Below are positions 12,918-22,543 of a stretch of 62,565 bases of DNA, one piece after another. This stretch comes from Proteromonas lacertae (lineage: Eukaryota; Sar; Bigyra; Opalinata; Proteromonadidae). The notes below the pieces were generated by a model. The model made no database searches. It saw only the letters and a list, made by a program, of their open reading frames with translations, and had not been told where the DNA came from. The stretch is from positions 1 through 62,565 of the forward strand of contig NGBS01000622.1 of NCBI GenBank assembly GCA_002245135.1, read 5' to 3'. The position numbers and the translations under genes are program-made. Within the stretch, counting starts at the first letter, position 1. Every line of letters begins with the position of its first letter.

Positions 12918-13033
12918 CCTACAGCAAAATATAAAAAAAAATCTGTTAGTCCTGAAACGACTCTAATTTTAGAATTTATTCCAAAAATAAAAAATTAATA
13001 TATATAAAGATTAGACATATATAGACTATATTC

Positions 13034-14569
13034 TTATTCATCATCATCGTCAGTTTTTAATTTCAAAGGTGAATGATAATCAGGACCAAAACGAGAAACA
13101 GGTTTAGCAATCATTGGTCTTTCTTTACCTTCTCTTTCTAACTGTTCTACCTTCGCATCATACAACATAAGCATAGTCTGCATCCACTCTTGTAAAGCAC
13201 CAATACAACGACTGTACTGATTAACATCATCAATATCAATATGAGCCATAGCTGTTCTAATATTCTCTATAATCGGAATATCATAGTCACTTAAATGTTC
13301 TTCAATATCAAATCTTGAAAATTCAATAACCAAAGAATAACCATAGAAATTCTTAAGATAATTCCATTGTACTATCTCTGTGATTTCCATTCCAAATTCT
13401 TCTGAGCTAATATGATCTGTCAAGTATAAACCACACATTAATATCTTCAAAGGTCCAACTCTAGGCATCTTATCATACCTTCTAATCTCAGCAAATTGTG
13501 ATCTCAATGATAATATTGTTTTTACTGCATATCTTACTCTTCGCTTTAAAGTGCTCATTCTTCTATAGAAATCATCTTCTTGTTCTTCTTCATTCTCTAT
13601 ATCTGCACCTTCAAATGAGAAACTGTTACTACCTCCTGCACCATTACTTGTACTTCCTCGTCTTGATGTTGGTGGTTTTGGAATTTGATCTTTTACATCT
13701 TCCAGTCTCTTGTTTTCTTCGTCTAATTTAGAAGTTTGCTCTGCTAATAATCGATCTTTTTCATCTCTTTCTTGCTCTAATTCTTTTAATTTGTCTTTTA
13801 ATCCTACAATACGTTTACCAATTGATTCTATTCTTTCGCCTTTATCTCTTATTTCTTTTTGAAGATCAGATTGGAATAAATCCTTTAATCTGATATTTTC
13901 TCTCACTGAATTTAATTGATTTCTTAATTGTTGGTTCTGTTTATTTATATCACTGTAAGCACCTTCTTTGGCTCTTAATTGATTCTTTAAATCTAATAAT
14001 TCAGGATCTTCATTTTGAACTCTATCACATTCACGTTTTATATCATCATGTTGATCTTGTAAATTTTCTAATTCTTCTTCTAAACCTGCTACTTCTGCTC
14101 TCTGTGCAGCTATTTCTTGTTCATTATGGTGAGTTAAACAATACTTCCATTTTTTGAGGTATTCTTCTATTTGTTGCTTTAAACGATCAATTTCTTTTTG
14201 ATGTACACGGATTTCTTGGAGTAATTTCTCTTTTTCGGATTTAAACTTCTTGATTGTGGTCTTATCCTCTTTAGCTCTTGCTGTTAATTCTGAAATTTCA
14301 TTTGCTTGTTTTTCTATTGTTTGTTCTTTATTGGCCATGTTCACTTCGAAATCTTCTAATTCTTTCTCACATTGTTGAATATATTCATTATGTTTATTGA
14401 TTCTATTTTCTTTTGTTTTTCTAAGCTCTTCCCTTGAGGATTGATTGCCATCAACAATACCTTCAAACCTTTTTGAGAAATCTTTCAGCATTTTAAGCTG
14501 TTTTTCAAGTGAATTATTTACCTGAAGTGCTTCTTTATACTTCCAACCATAAATTTCATCAAAATCCAT
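13034..14569 (-). CDS. Coiled-coil protein B with C-terminal dynein-stalk-tip-like domain
   Basis: Single exon, 511 residues, intact. Start MDFDEIYGWKYKEALQVNNS carries the family N-terminal signature. Coiled coil runs to about residue 310, with the family motif KKWKYCLTHHNEQEIAAQ. A Ser/Gly/Asn-rich hinge (about 310-330) leads to the folded C-terminal domain at about 335-480, nearly identical to that of A (RRVRYAVKTILSLRSQFAEI, PLKILMCGLYLTDHI, WNYLKNFYGYSLVIEFSRFD, NQYSRCIGALQEW). A short tail ends in DDDDE. A and B are adjacent, same-strand tandem duplicates: the C-terminal domain is strongly conserved while the coiled coils have diverged. The gene starts only 48 bases from the divergent UTP11. 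Proposed role: a rod that holds a microtubule-binding-like head; binding is not proven. Confidence 0.82.
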   Translation of the reverse strand: MDFDEIYGWKYKEALQVNNSLEKQLKMLKDFSKRFEGIVDGNQSSREELRKTKENRINKHNEYIQQCEKELEDFEVNMANKEQTIEKQANEISELTARAKEDKTTIKKFKSEKEKLLQEIRVHQKEIDRLKQQIEEYLKKWKYCLTHHNEQEIAAQRAEVAGLEEELENLQDQHDDIKRECDRVQNEDPELLDLKNQLRAKEGAYSDINKQNQQLRNQLNSVRENIRLKDLFQSDLQKEIRDKGERIESIGKRIVGLKDKLKELEQERDEKDRLLAEQTSKLDEENKRLEDVKDQIPKPPTSRRGSTSNGAGGSNSFSFEGADIENEEEQEDDFYRRMSTLKRRVRYAVKTILSLRSQFAEIRRYDKMPRVGPLKILMCGLYLTDHISSEEFGMEITEIVQWNYLKNFYGYSLVIEFSRFDIEEHLSDYDIPIIENIRTAMAHIDIDDVNQYSRCIGALQEWMQTMLMLYDAKVEQLEREGKERPMIAKPVSRFGPDYHSPLKLKTDDDDE

Positions 14570-14591
14570 TTTCTCAACTAAAAATAAGTTC

Positions 14592-14598
14592 GGCTTGT
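14592..14598 (-). promoter_or_regulatory. CAAGCC-type upstream element in a 48-bp divergent promoter
   Basis: Reads CAAGCCGAACTT in the sense of gene B, 23-29 nt before its ATG. The whole space between the start codons of B and UTP11 is 48 bases, so both promoters must overlap here. Confidence 0.42.
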
Positions 14599-14617
14599 TT
14601 CATTTTAATTTTGTATA

Positions 14618-15376
14618 ATGTCATTTAAAAAGGTAGGTAAATCAAAAATACACAAAGAAAGATCTCAACCTGAAGCAAGACAGCGATTGGGATTCTTGGA
14701 AAAACATAAAGACTATACAGCTCGTGCTAAAGCCTATCATGTCAAGAAACAATTTCTACAGAACTTAATGCTTAAAGCATCACTCAGAAATCCAGATGAA
14801 TTCTATTGCAAGATGATTTCAATATCAAAAGTATTTCTATAGATAAATATTGTTATTTGAATAGCAACGAAATGGAGAGACTACTGAAGAAGATAAAGAA
14901 AAAGTTAAAAAAGCAAAACTTCAAGATTATGAGTTTTTAACATCAAAGAAACAGGAGAATATGAAAAAAGCAGAAAAACTTCAATCAACTTTTCATATTT
15001 TACCAAATGCAAAGCCAAAACACACAATTTTCCTCGATGATGAAGAACAAGTACAGAATTTTGATGCTGCGAGTATTTTGACACAGAACCTGAGTTAGTA
15101 TCAAGAACATTCAACAGAATTAGAAAAGATGATTTGAAGAAGAATATATTTATTGGTAATACAGATATAGATACATTAAAACAGATTCAAATAGGTCAAA
15201 ACAAAACAAAAGAAGAATTGAATGAATATCAGACAAAAACTAAAGAAATTAAACGAATTATTGATCATGTCCAAAGCCAGAGGAATTTAATGAGAAAAGG
15301 TAAATATATCAAAGTATCAGAAGGTGAAAATGGAGAAGCACCGGTTTATAAATGGAAAAAACAAAGATCAAAATAA
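14618..15376 (+). CDS. UTP11: U3 snoRNP protein UTP11
   Basis: Component of the small-subunit processome in the nucleolus, needed for 18S rRNA maturation. The N-terminus is diagnostic: MSFKKVGKSKIHKERSQPEA, then LGFLEKHKDYTARAKAYH and NPDEFYCKMI. One intron of about 34 nt lies at about 14830-14863, spliced between SISK and QRNGETTEED. Near 15071 the frame slips by one base: the upstream frame reads FDAASILT, but the expected UTP11 sequence EYFDTEPELVSRTFNRIRK continues in the next frame to the stop at 15376. An essential gene is unlikely to be dead, so this is most simply a missing base in the sequence. The C-terminus is basic. Gene order: divergent from B and convergent with SEC63. Confidence 0.88.
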
Positions 15377-15438
15377 TTAAACAAAAAAATAATAATAAAA
15401 ATCGTAATTTCTTATGTTTCATAACTCTTTTAGTTTAA

Positions 15439-17505
15439 TTAATCACTGTCAGAATCACTACTACTACTATCACTATTCTTTTTCTTCTTATTATTATTTT
15501 CATCATTATCATCTTCTTCATCATCATCATTATCACTTCCTTTCTTTTTGTCAGGTATTTTATCAATATCATTCTCACTATCAGAATCATCTTTATCATC
15601 TTCACTATCACTACTCTCACTATTACTATGATCTTGTAATAAATCTAAAGGTCCATTATAATTATTCAAAATTTCTTCATCTTCTTTATCTATTGGTTTC
15701 TCACTCACTGCATTGGATTCATCTACTTTGATAGTAAATGGGATTTCTTGATCTAAACCTCTATAACATGATGGTTTTACATATAATATAAAATTATATA
15801 ATCCTGGTCTTGGTGGAGCTGGGAATCTAATATCTACTGTAAACTCTCTTTCTTGATTCTTGGCGAATTCAAATCCAATTATTACACCTATTTTCTCTTG
15901 ATGCATTGTTTTCTTCTTTATATTGTCAATCATATTGACAATAGTGCTTTGTGTTATCAATAAATATATTTTTTCTTTAATTGGTAGAGGATATGATAAT
16001 GAATAGGCTGGTCCAATTGAGTCTTCATTTTCTTCTAAATTCTTTCTAGTTATTGTGACACTACAAGTGACTAAATCCATTGGAATAATAATATCTTCAC
16101 CACCAACATTTGGATGGATTTTAACTTCATACTTTGGGAATATTTTACATGATTTGTAGATATCAATTCTTTGTTCTTCAGTTAAATATTTCAATCCTTT
16201 TTTCTCTTCACTAAAATAAATAATATAATAAATTATATAATATATACTCAGGTAAACACAAATATTCCAACAATCCTTTTACACCTTTTTTACCTTCCAC
16301 AATATGTTTTATTTCATCATCACCTAAATATGGAAATTGTTTAAATTCTGAATCCTTAGGACTTAATCCTTGCATCATACATTGATAGAATGTAATAATT
16401 GTATTAACTACTGAATATATATGATTGGCTCTACATTGTGGATGAAATACCATTCCAATCATATTCTCTAATAGTGCTGGTGCTTTTTGTAATATAAATT
16501 GTAAATCTTCCATATCATTCTCATTTAAATTAGGTAATCTGTTCATATATGCATGAATTAATATTAATGTCTTTAAACCTCTATATCCTACTGTAGATAA
16601 ATTCTCTAATTTAGATGGATCTGTATGCTGATATAAATCACCAGGTTTATGCATTTTATTCTCTTTGATCATTTGATTGTACATTTCACGAAGATGTTGT
16701 TGCTCTCCACTTCTTATTTTGATATTTTTTCCATCTACAAATTCAGAAGATAGTGAAAATAATTCAACTATTCCTCTAAATGGAGTGTTTGGAAAAAGAA
16801 ATTCACAATATAATATAAGAGTTTTATTTAATATTTCTTCTTCACCAGATACATCTTTGGTAGATTGATAACAAGAATATACCAAGCCAGGGATAATTAC
16901 CAATAAAAATATCATATAAAATAAAACGGCTAGATTCTGATTCTTTTGTTCAGATAACCATTTTGGTAAACCCATCGATATTTTGAATTCTTGTGGTCCA
17001 TCTGGATTGCCATATTTCTCCCAATTCTCTTTAGCTAATGGATCTGTTAAAGCATCATAAGCTTTTGAAATGATGATGAATTTGTTTTCATTCCCAGGAT
17101 TTTTATCTGGATGGTACAACAAACTGAGTTTACGGTATGCCTTTTTAATTTCTCTATCGGATGCTCCTGGTTCTACACCTAAGATTTCATAGGGATCAAA
17201 ACCTTTTAATTCATTTTGAGTTTGTAGGTTTGATACTGTATTCACTAATATTGCAAATATTGCAATATATATTACAAAATGTATAGAAAAGCATTTAGTA
17301 CACAAAGTGTTGGTAAATGTCTTCTTTTCAAGTATTTTTGTAGTTTTAGCCTTTCAGCTTCTGTTCTTGCATTCTCAACAACAGTATTTCTTCTTACTGC
17401 TTTGTAACATCTCCATATTACAAATAAAGTTGCTGGAATGAAATAAATCACTAGACAAGTGAATATGAAATATGAAAATGCTGAAGAATCGTATTCTAGA
17501 GCCAT
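15439..17505 (-). CDS. SEC63: SEC63, ER translocation J-domain protein
   Basis: ER membrane partner of Sec61 that recruits lumenal Hsp70 during post-translational import. Start [20 protein letters not shown] holds the first span, followed by a basic loop and a second span ([19 protein letters not shown]). The J domain follows, [20 protein letters not shown], with the catalytic HPD in [10 protein letters not shown], and ends in the Sec63 block GNPDGPQ. A third span ([20 protein letters not shown]) and the Sec63/Brl domain follow. An intron of about 37 nt near 16210-16248 leads to the last exon with the [12 protein letters not shown] strand and the acidic Asp/Ser/Glu tail typical of SEC63. Near 17285 the frame changes by one base between RRHLPTLC and TKCFSIHFV. 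The second span demands that this be read through, so a sequence error is likely. Confidence 0.9.
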
Positions 17506-17624
17506 TTAAGAAAAAAATTAGAAATGGAATAAGAAACGAATATTTTTTTATTTTATTCCCAAAATTTCATTTACATGAATAATAGCATTAAAAATATAAA
17601 AATTATAATTAAGCGATAATAATA

Positions 17625-18823
17625 CTATGACATTAACTCCTTCTCATTCATAGCTGTATCATACAAACCAATTAATCCATTTAACCAATCATATATTGCG
17701 CCAATCACTGATGAAGCAGAGTAAACTTCCTTACTATTACATTTCTGAATTTGTTCTCTTATTATACCTATCTTCTCTTTCACTTCGTCATCATCAAGCT
17801 TATCCATGATGTTATACTCAGATATTTCAACCACCAACGAATATTTAAAGAAATTTCTAATATAATTCCATTGAGCTAGTGTCAAGGAACTACTATTCAC
17901 ATCAACTTCATGATTCAATAAGTGTAAACAACATATGATGGTAATAATTGCATGGTTGTTTTGGAATAGTATCATATCTTCTAATTTCCTGAAATTGTGT
18001 TTTTCTATCCACTACAGCCTTTACAGCCTCTATTTAATTAAAAATAAAAAAAAAAATCAATACTATCCACATTCTTCTTAGCTTTTTGTAATTCATTCAC
18101 TTTATGTTTATCTGATTCCTCACCTGCTTTCCTCATTAATTCATCTGTCTGATCTGCATAATCTTGTAATTTGGCTGTCAAATCTTCAATAATTGCTTGA
18201 AGATTATCAATTGTTGAATCTTTCTCTTGATTCTCTCCTTTTAATCTTTCTATTTCTTCGTTTAATTCCTTTACTTTTCCTTCTAATGCAGAATCATGCA
18301 TTGTAGATGGTGGTGGAGGTATTTTTGATGGAGATGAAGCTGCAGATTGTGATGATCCATCTAATGATGAGTGATTTGCAACACAAAATCTTACTTTCTC
18401 TTCACAAAGTTCATACCTCTTCTGCAATGCTTCAAACTCTTTTTGGAGATTGTTATATTTTATTGTAGTTGTATTTAAATCACTTTCTAACAATTCATTC
18501 TTTTGTTGAGTTATTTTTACTTCTTCCTGCATATTACCTATATCAGCAATATATTTCTCTAATTTCAATTGGTTTTTACTCAATTCTATTTGATATTCTT
18601 TAGTCTTTGTCTCTAAATCCTTTTGATGCTTATCATTCTCTAAGATAAGGTCTGACAATTGTTTTGATAACTTCAATTCTTTATCTTGTCCAACTTTCAA
18701 TAATTCTTCTGATTTAGAATTCTTCGCTTTTAAAAAAACTATTTGTCCTTGCAATTCACCATTCTTTTGAATGGAATCACAGAACTTTACTTCATACAAG
18801 TCTTCCGTTGTGTTTAAAGGCAT
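17625..18823 (-). CDS. Coiled-coil protein C with dynein-stalk-tip-like domain
   Basis: Two exons over a 34-nt intron (18030-18063). The N-terminus EDLYEVKFCDSIQKNGELQG fits the family signature. The coiled coil carries a weaker form of the Cys/His motif (EKVRFCVANHSS) followed by a Ser/Pro hinge (PSKIPPPPSTM). The C-terminal domain begins KAVKAVVDRKTQFQEIRRYD and continues HAIITIICCLHLLNHEVDVN, QWNYIRNFFKYSLVVEISEY and ASSVIGAIYDWLNGLIGLYD, the same landmarks as A and B but more diverged. One base-level frame break lies near 17958, just after the EIRRYD block. It may be a sequence error, as in UTP11 nearby, or an early sign of decay. The end is AMNEKELMS. Confidence 0.7.
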
Positions 18824-19024
18824 TTTCTTTATTATAAGATATTCTTAGATTTTATGAATTTTCAATGCTTTTCTTCAGAAATAAATTATTCGATCTATTA
18901 ATATGATTGATTATCTATACAAAGCCCTATTTAAATAGTGTGTCTCTAGTAAATCTATAGAGATACAGTGTATAACCGTAATAGATAAATATATAAAGAA
19001 AAGATTTTTTAATATTTTTATCAA

Positions 19025-21442
19025 ATGGCTGATGTACCTATTGATGTTTTAAGAATGTCGTATGATCAGAGCTTAGAGAAACAAAAAGCTCTGCAACAAG
19101 AACATAAGGCTATGCAAGACGAATTGACGAAGTGTAAGAATGTGTTGTCAGAATTTAAAGAAAAGGTGGATACTTATCAGCAGCAAATTAAAGAAGTTCA
19201 AGAAAGCAGTAGACAGAAACAAGGTGAGTTAGAAGAAAAACTAGCTACTTCTGGAGCTTTAATGAAAGAAAAAGATATAACCATCGAAACAGAAGGGCAA
19301 AGAAATACATTGCTCGATGAAAAGATTAGTGTATTAGAAAGAAACGCACAAATGCTTAATGAAACAATAGAAGAGAAGAATTTAATAATCCAACAGAATA
19401 AGGACGAATTAAAGCGATTAGATGATATAAATGCAGAATTTGAAGAAAAAGTTACATTTTGTATAGAAACTCACACTCCTCAAATAAAAGAGTTAGAAGA
19501 TAAAATTGCTGAATTAACAAAACAATTATCATCTGCACAGAATGATACATCTTCTAAAGAATTAATAGAATCAATGCAAAAACAAAATAATGATTTAGCT
19601 AAAGCAAAGAAAGAATTAGAATCTAAAGTGAAAGAATTAGAAGGTAATAACAAGACATTGAACAACGAATTATCAAAGTCTCAAGCTAACAATAATGAGC
19701 TAACAAATGCACAAAAAGAATTGGAAAACAAATTAAACAAAAGTGAAGAAAATAACAAAATATTAGAGAATGAATTAAAGACAATGAAAGATAATAATCA
19801 AAATATGGCACAATCAAAGAATCAATTGGATACAAAATTAAAGGAATTAGAAACTAAATCCAAGTTATTAGAAACTAAAAACAATGATTTAGAATCTAAA
19901 TTAAATCAATCAAATCAAAAAGTGAATGAATTAAAGAGCCAATATGAGGAAATTCAAAAACAATCCAAATCTAATGATAACACAATGAATGCAGAGTTGA
20001 ATAAAGTTAAGAAAGAATTAAATGATATGAAAGAGAAGTATACAAAATTAGATGATGAATTTAAAAAGAGTCAAAATGCTAATAGTCAGTTGCAAAATAC
20101 AGTTAATGTGAATAAGAACCAATTAGATGATTTGAAGAAGAAATTAGATAAATCGAATGAAGATATGGCTAAATTGAACAAAACAATTGCCAATTTGAAT
20201 ACTATTATAAAAGGAAAAGATAAAGAGATTAATGACTTAAAGAATGAATTATCAAAATTGAAAGATGAAAATATGAAGTTGAATAACAAATTGAGAGATT
20301 TAAATGGCAAATTAAAAGAATCTCAAAGCAAACCAAAAGAAGATACTAACATAGCCGTTTCATTTGCGCCAATGAAAGATAAAAAGATCGCTAAAGAATG
20401 GACTTGGTTGAATGAATTTGAAAATAACCCAGAAACTAAAGGAAAGTTACTATTATCAGAGTTAAAAGGTCATAAGAGTGGTGCTAGTAGTTGTGTTTTC
20501 TCAACAGATTGTACAATGATTGCTACAATGGCTAAAGATGGTGGCATTATTATCCACAATATTACTCATTCATCTATCTCTAATGAGTCAAGTTCTTCAC
20601 GTTATAACATCACATGTCCTGATGATTATGTTTGTGCTACAACATTTACTGGTGATGATAAGTATCTAGTATGTGGTTTAGGTGTTAGTAAATGTGTTAA
20701 TATTTACTTTATTCCACCATTTGGTAGTAGTAATAAACAACCTGAATTGTGGAAGACATTTAAAACTGATGCTAAAGAACCATTATTAGGTATTTCTGTC
20801 TATCACAGTGGTGAAAAAATGGCAATAGTAACTTGTGAAATTGGTAATACAGCTTTATTAGTGTATGATGTTAATGGTAAAGTCGTTGATAAACAAGTGA
20901 ATAGAACTCAAAAAGTGTTTTATTCAATGACATCATCACCATATTCTCGTTTTATTGGATTTTCTGGCAGTTCCAAAGATGCATTTGTATTTGAACCAAA
21001 ACATAAAGTTAATGGTGATTTTACTAACTTATCAAGAGTATTACAAGTCTTACATTCTGATAGTATTATTGGTTTAGGTATTGGTAACAAATGCGATCAA
21101 ATTATAACAATATCCAAAGATGAAACTATGAAATTATGGGCGATTGATGTGAGATATTTTAATGCTAGTTTGATCAAGAATTATCCATGCAGATTGAATG
21201 TAAGTTATGCTATGTTGAGTGAAGAGAATTTGTGTATTATATTGATATGCGAGAATGATATTTACTTCATTCATTGTGCTAATGGTGAGATTATTACAAC
21301 AATTGAGAATCCACATAACTGTAAGATTATTTTCAGTTGTATTGCTGGTAATGGACGTGCTATTGCGACAATTGGTGAGAAAGATAATGATATTAAGATT
21401 TGGATGATTCCTCGTGGAATGAAATTCACAGATAATGTATAA
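19025..21442 (+). CDS. Coiled-coil protein D fused to a TBL2-like WD40 propeller
   Basis: Single intact exon, 805 residues. Start MADVPIDVLRMSYDQSLEKQ carries the family N-terminal signature, and EEKVTFCIETHTPQIKEL is its version of the Cys/His motif. Residues of about 10-440 are Lys/Glu/Asn-rich coiled coil with many LExKxKELE-type heptads. From about 455 a WD40 propeller begins: LLSELKGHKSGASSCVFSTD, then SPYSRFIGFSGSSKDAFVFE, DETMKLWAIDVRYFNASL and DNDIKIWMIPRGMKF. The order and the SRFIGFSG and DVRYF blocks resemble TBL2, an ER-linked WD40 protein. D therefore keeps the family rod but has a propeller where A, B, C and E have the stalk-tip-like head. It is divergent from C, with 201 bases between the start codons. 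Confidence 0.82.
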   Translation: MADVPIDVLRMSYDQSLEKQKALQQEHKAMQDELTKCKNVLSEFKEKVDTYQQQIKEVQESSRQKQGELEEKLATSGALMKEKDITIETEGQRNTLLDEKISVLERNAQMLNETIEEKNLIIQQNKDELKRLDDINAEFEEKVTFCIETHTPQIKELEDKIAELTKQLSSAQNDTSSKELIESMQKQNNDLAKAKKELESKVKELEGNNKTLNNELSKSQANNNELTNAQKELENKLNKSEENNKILENELKTMKDNNQNMAQSKNQLDTKLKELETKSKLLETKNNDLESKLNQSNQKVNELKSQYEEIQKQSKSNDNTMNAELNKVKKELNDMKEKYTKLDDEFKKSQNANSQLQNTVNVNKNQLDDLKKKLDKSNEDMAKLNKTIANLNTIIKGKDKEINDLKNELSKLKDENMKLNNKLRDLNGKLKESQSKPKEDTNIAVSFAPMKDKKIAKEWTWLNEFENNPETKGKLLLSELKGHKSGASSCVFSTDCTMIATMAKDGGIIIHNITHSSISNESSSSRYNITCPDDYVCATTFTGDDKYLVCGLGVSKCVNIYFIPPFGSSNKQPELWKTFKTDAKEPLLGISVYHSGEKMAIVTCEIGNTALLVYDVNGKVVDKQVNRTQKVFYSMTSSPYSRFIGFSGSSKDAFVFEPKHKVNGDFTNLSRVLQVLHSDSIIGLGIGNKCDQIITISKDETMKLWAIDVRYFNASLIKNYPCRLNVSYAMLSEENLCIILICENDIYFIHCANGEIITTIENPHNCKIIFSCIAGNGRAIATIGEKDNDIKIWMIPRGMKFTDNV

Positions 21443-21570
21443 AGTCTCTTAAGACAATAAGATTCATATGTTATTATACTTTTATTTTGAATATTTGTTT
21501 TGTAATGTGATATTTTAAATATTTGTCCGTTTTTTTAGAAGTTTTAAGTGTTTTTTTAAGCTGAAAACAG

Positions 21571-22439
21571 ATGGGTAGATATAGTATTATTATTCATGTT
21601 GCGTTTTTGTCATTTTTTGTATATTTTTTATGGCTTCACTTGACAAACAAATGTGACATGTCAAAGAATTTGATGGATTTGATTGATGTAGTATCAGAAG
21701 TATTAGATAAGCATCATATTATTTGTTATCTATGTTGGGGTATGTATATTTGGTTTCTATGTATTTAGGCTCTTTACTTGGTTATATTAGAAGTAACGAC
21801 CTACCACCACAAGATTATGATGTAGATATTGTAATGAATCCAAACGATTATGATAGAATTATGGCTTTGAAAGATGAATTCAAAGAAAGAGGATATACAC
21901 TCTATGGAAAGAATGATATATTGCCGTTTTTTTTTTATAAGAAGAAAATGACGATAATATCATTCAGGTTATATAATGATAAAACTCACTATTTTTTGGA
22001 ATTCTTTGAAGGATATAAAGTTCCTGCAAAAGGAGTATATATAATTATTATATTATATTGTTTATATATGTTTATATAGATTGAATATATTATGAAAAGA
22101 TATCCAAAAGTAGAAGTACCAACTAATTATCGAGTGAATGATACATATGTATGTACAGGTAGACGAGAAACTTTTAAATCAACTGAATTTTGTTTCTATT
22201 ATGATGATATATATCCATTGAGGAGAGTAAAAGCGTTTAAAGAACAATATTCGATGTTTATACCTAATAAACCACACAATATATTGAAGCAAGTTTATGG
22301 AAGTACTTATATGATTCCACAGACAAAGGGGTATAAATCTGTAGTGTGTTATACAAAGCCAAAATACACACTCTCTGTAATAACTGCAATATATTTATTG
22401 TTAAACAGTTTTTTCCTACTCTTTACAATGAGAATTTAA
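21571..22439 (+). CDS. LicD/fukutin-like phosphotransferase, type II membrane
   Basis: Three exons. MGRYSIIIHVAFLSFFVYFL is an N-terminal signal anchor. An intron of about 29 nt at about 21740-21768 joins CYLCWG to SLLGYIRSNDLPPQDYDVDI. This is the LicD hallmark: GxLLG.R......D.DVDI, with Asp residues for metal and nucleotide binding. A second intron of about 45 nt at about 22036-22080 joins VPAKG to IEYIMKRYPKVEVP. The C-terminus ends in a second hydrophobic segment (LSVITAIYLLLNSFFLLF). LicD/FKTN/FKRP proteins transfer phosphocholine or ribitol phosphate to glycans in the Golgi. It lies next to a choline-type transporter, which would fit phosphocholine use, though that link is inference. 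Confidence 0.75.
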
Positions 22440-22543
22440 TTTATAATTTAATTTATCGTTTATAATGTTTTTTATTGTTTTTATTTTCATTTCTTTTAAA
22501 TTATTAATCTAAAAAATAACACAAAATTAAATAATTAAAACAT

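Noticed and set aside
17230-17300. A 59-nt GT-AG intron to repair the SEC63 frame
   Set aside because: It would keep the frame but remove the second membrane span, which SEC63 needs to put the J domain in the ER lumen. A missing base is the simpler reading.
11460-18823. Fragments of a dynein heavy-chain gene
   Set aside because: No AAA, Walker A or linker sequences nearby; each copy has its own start codon, signature N-terminus and stop, and the copies sit between unrelated genes.
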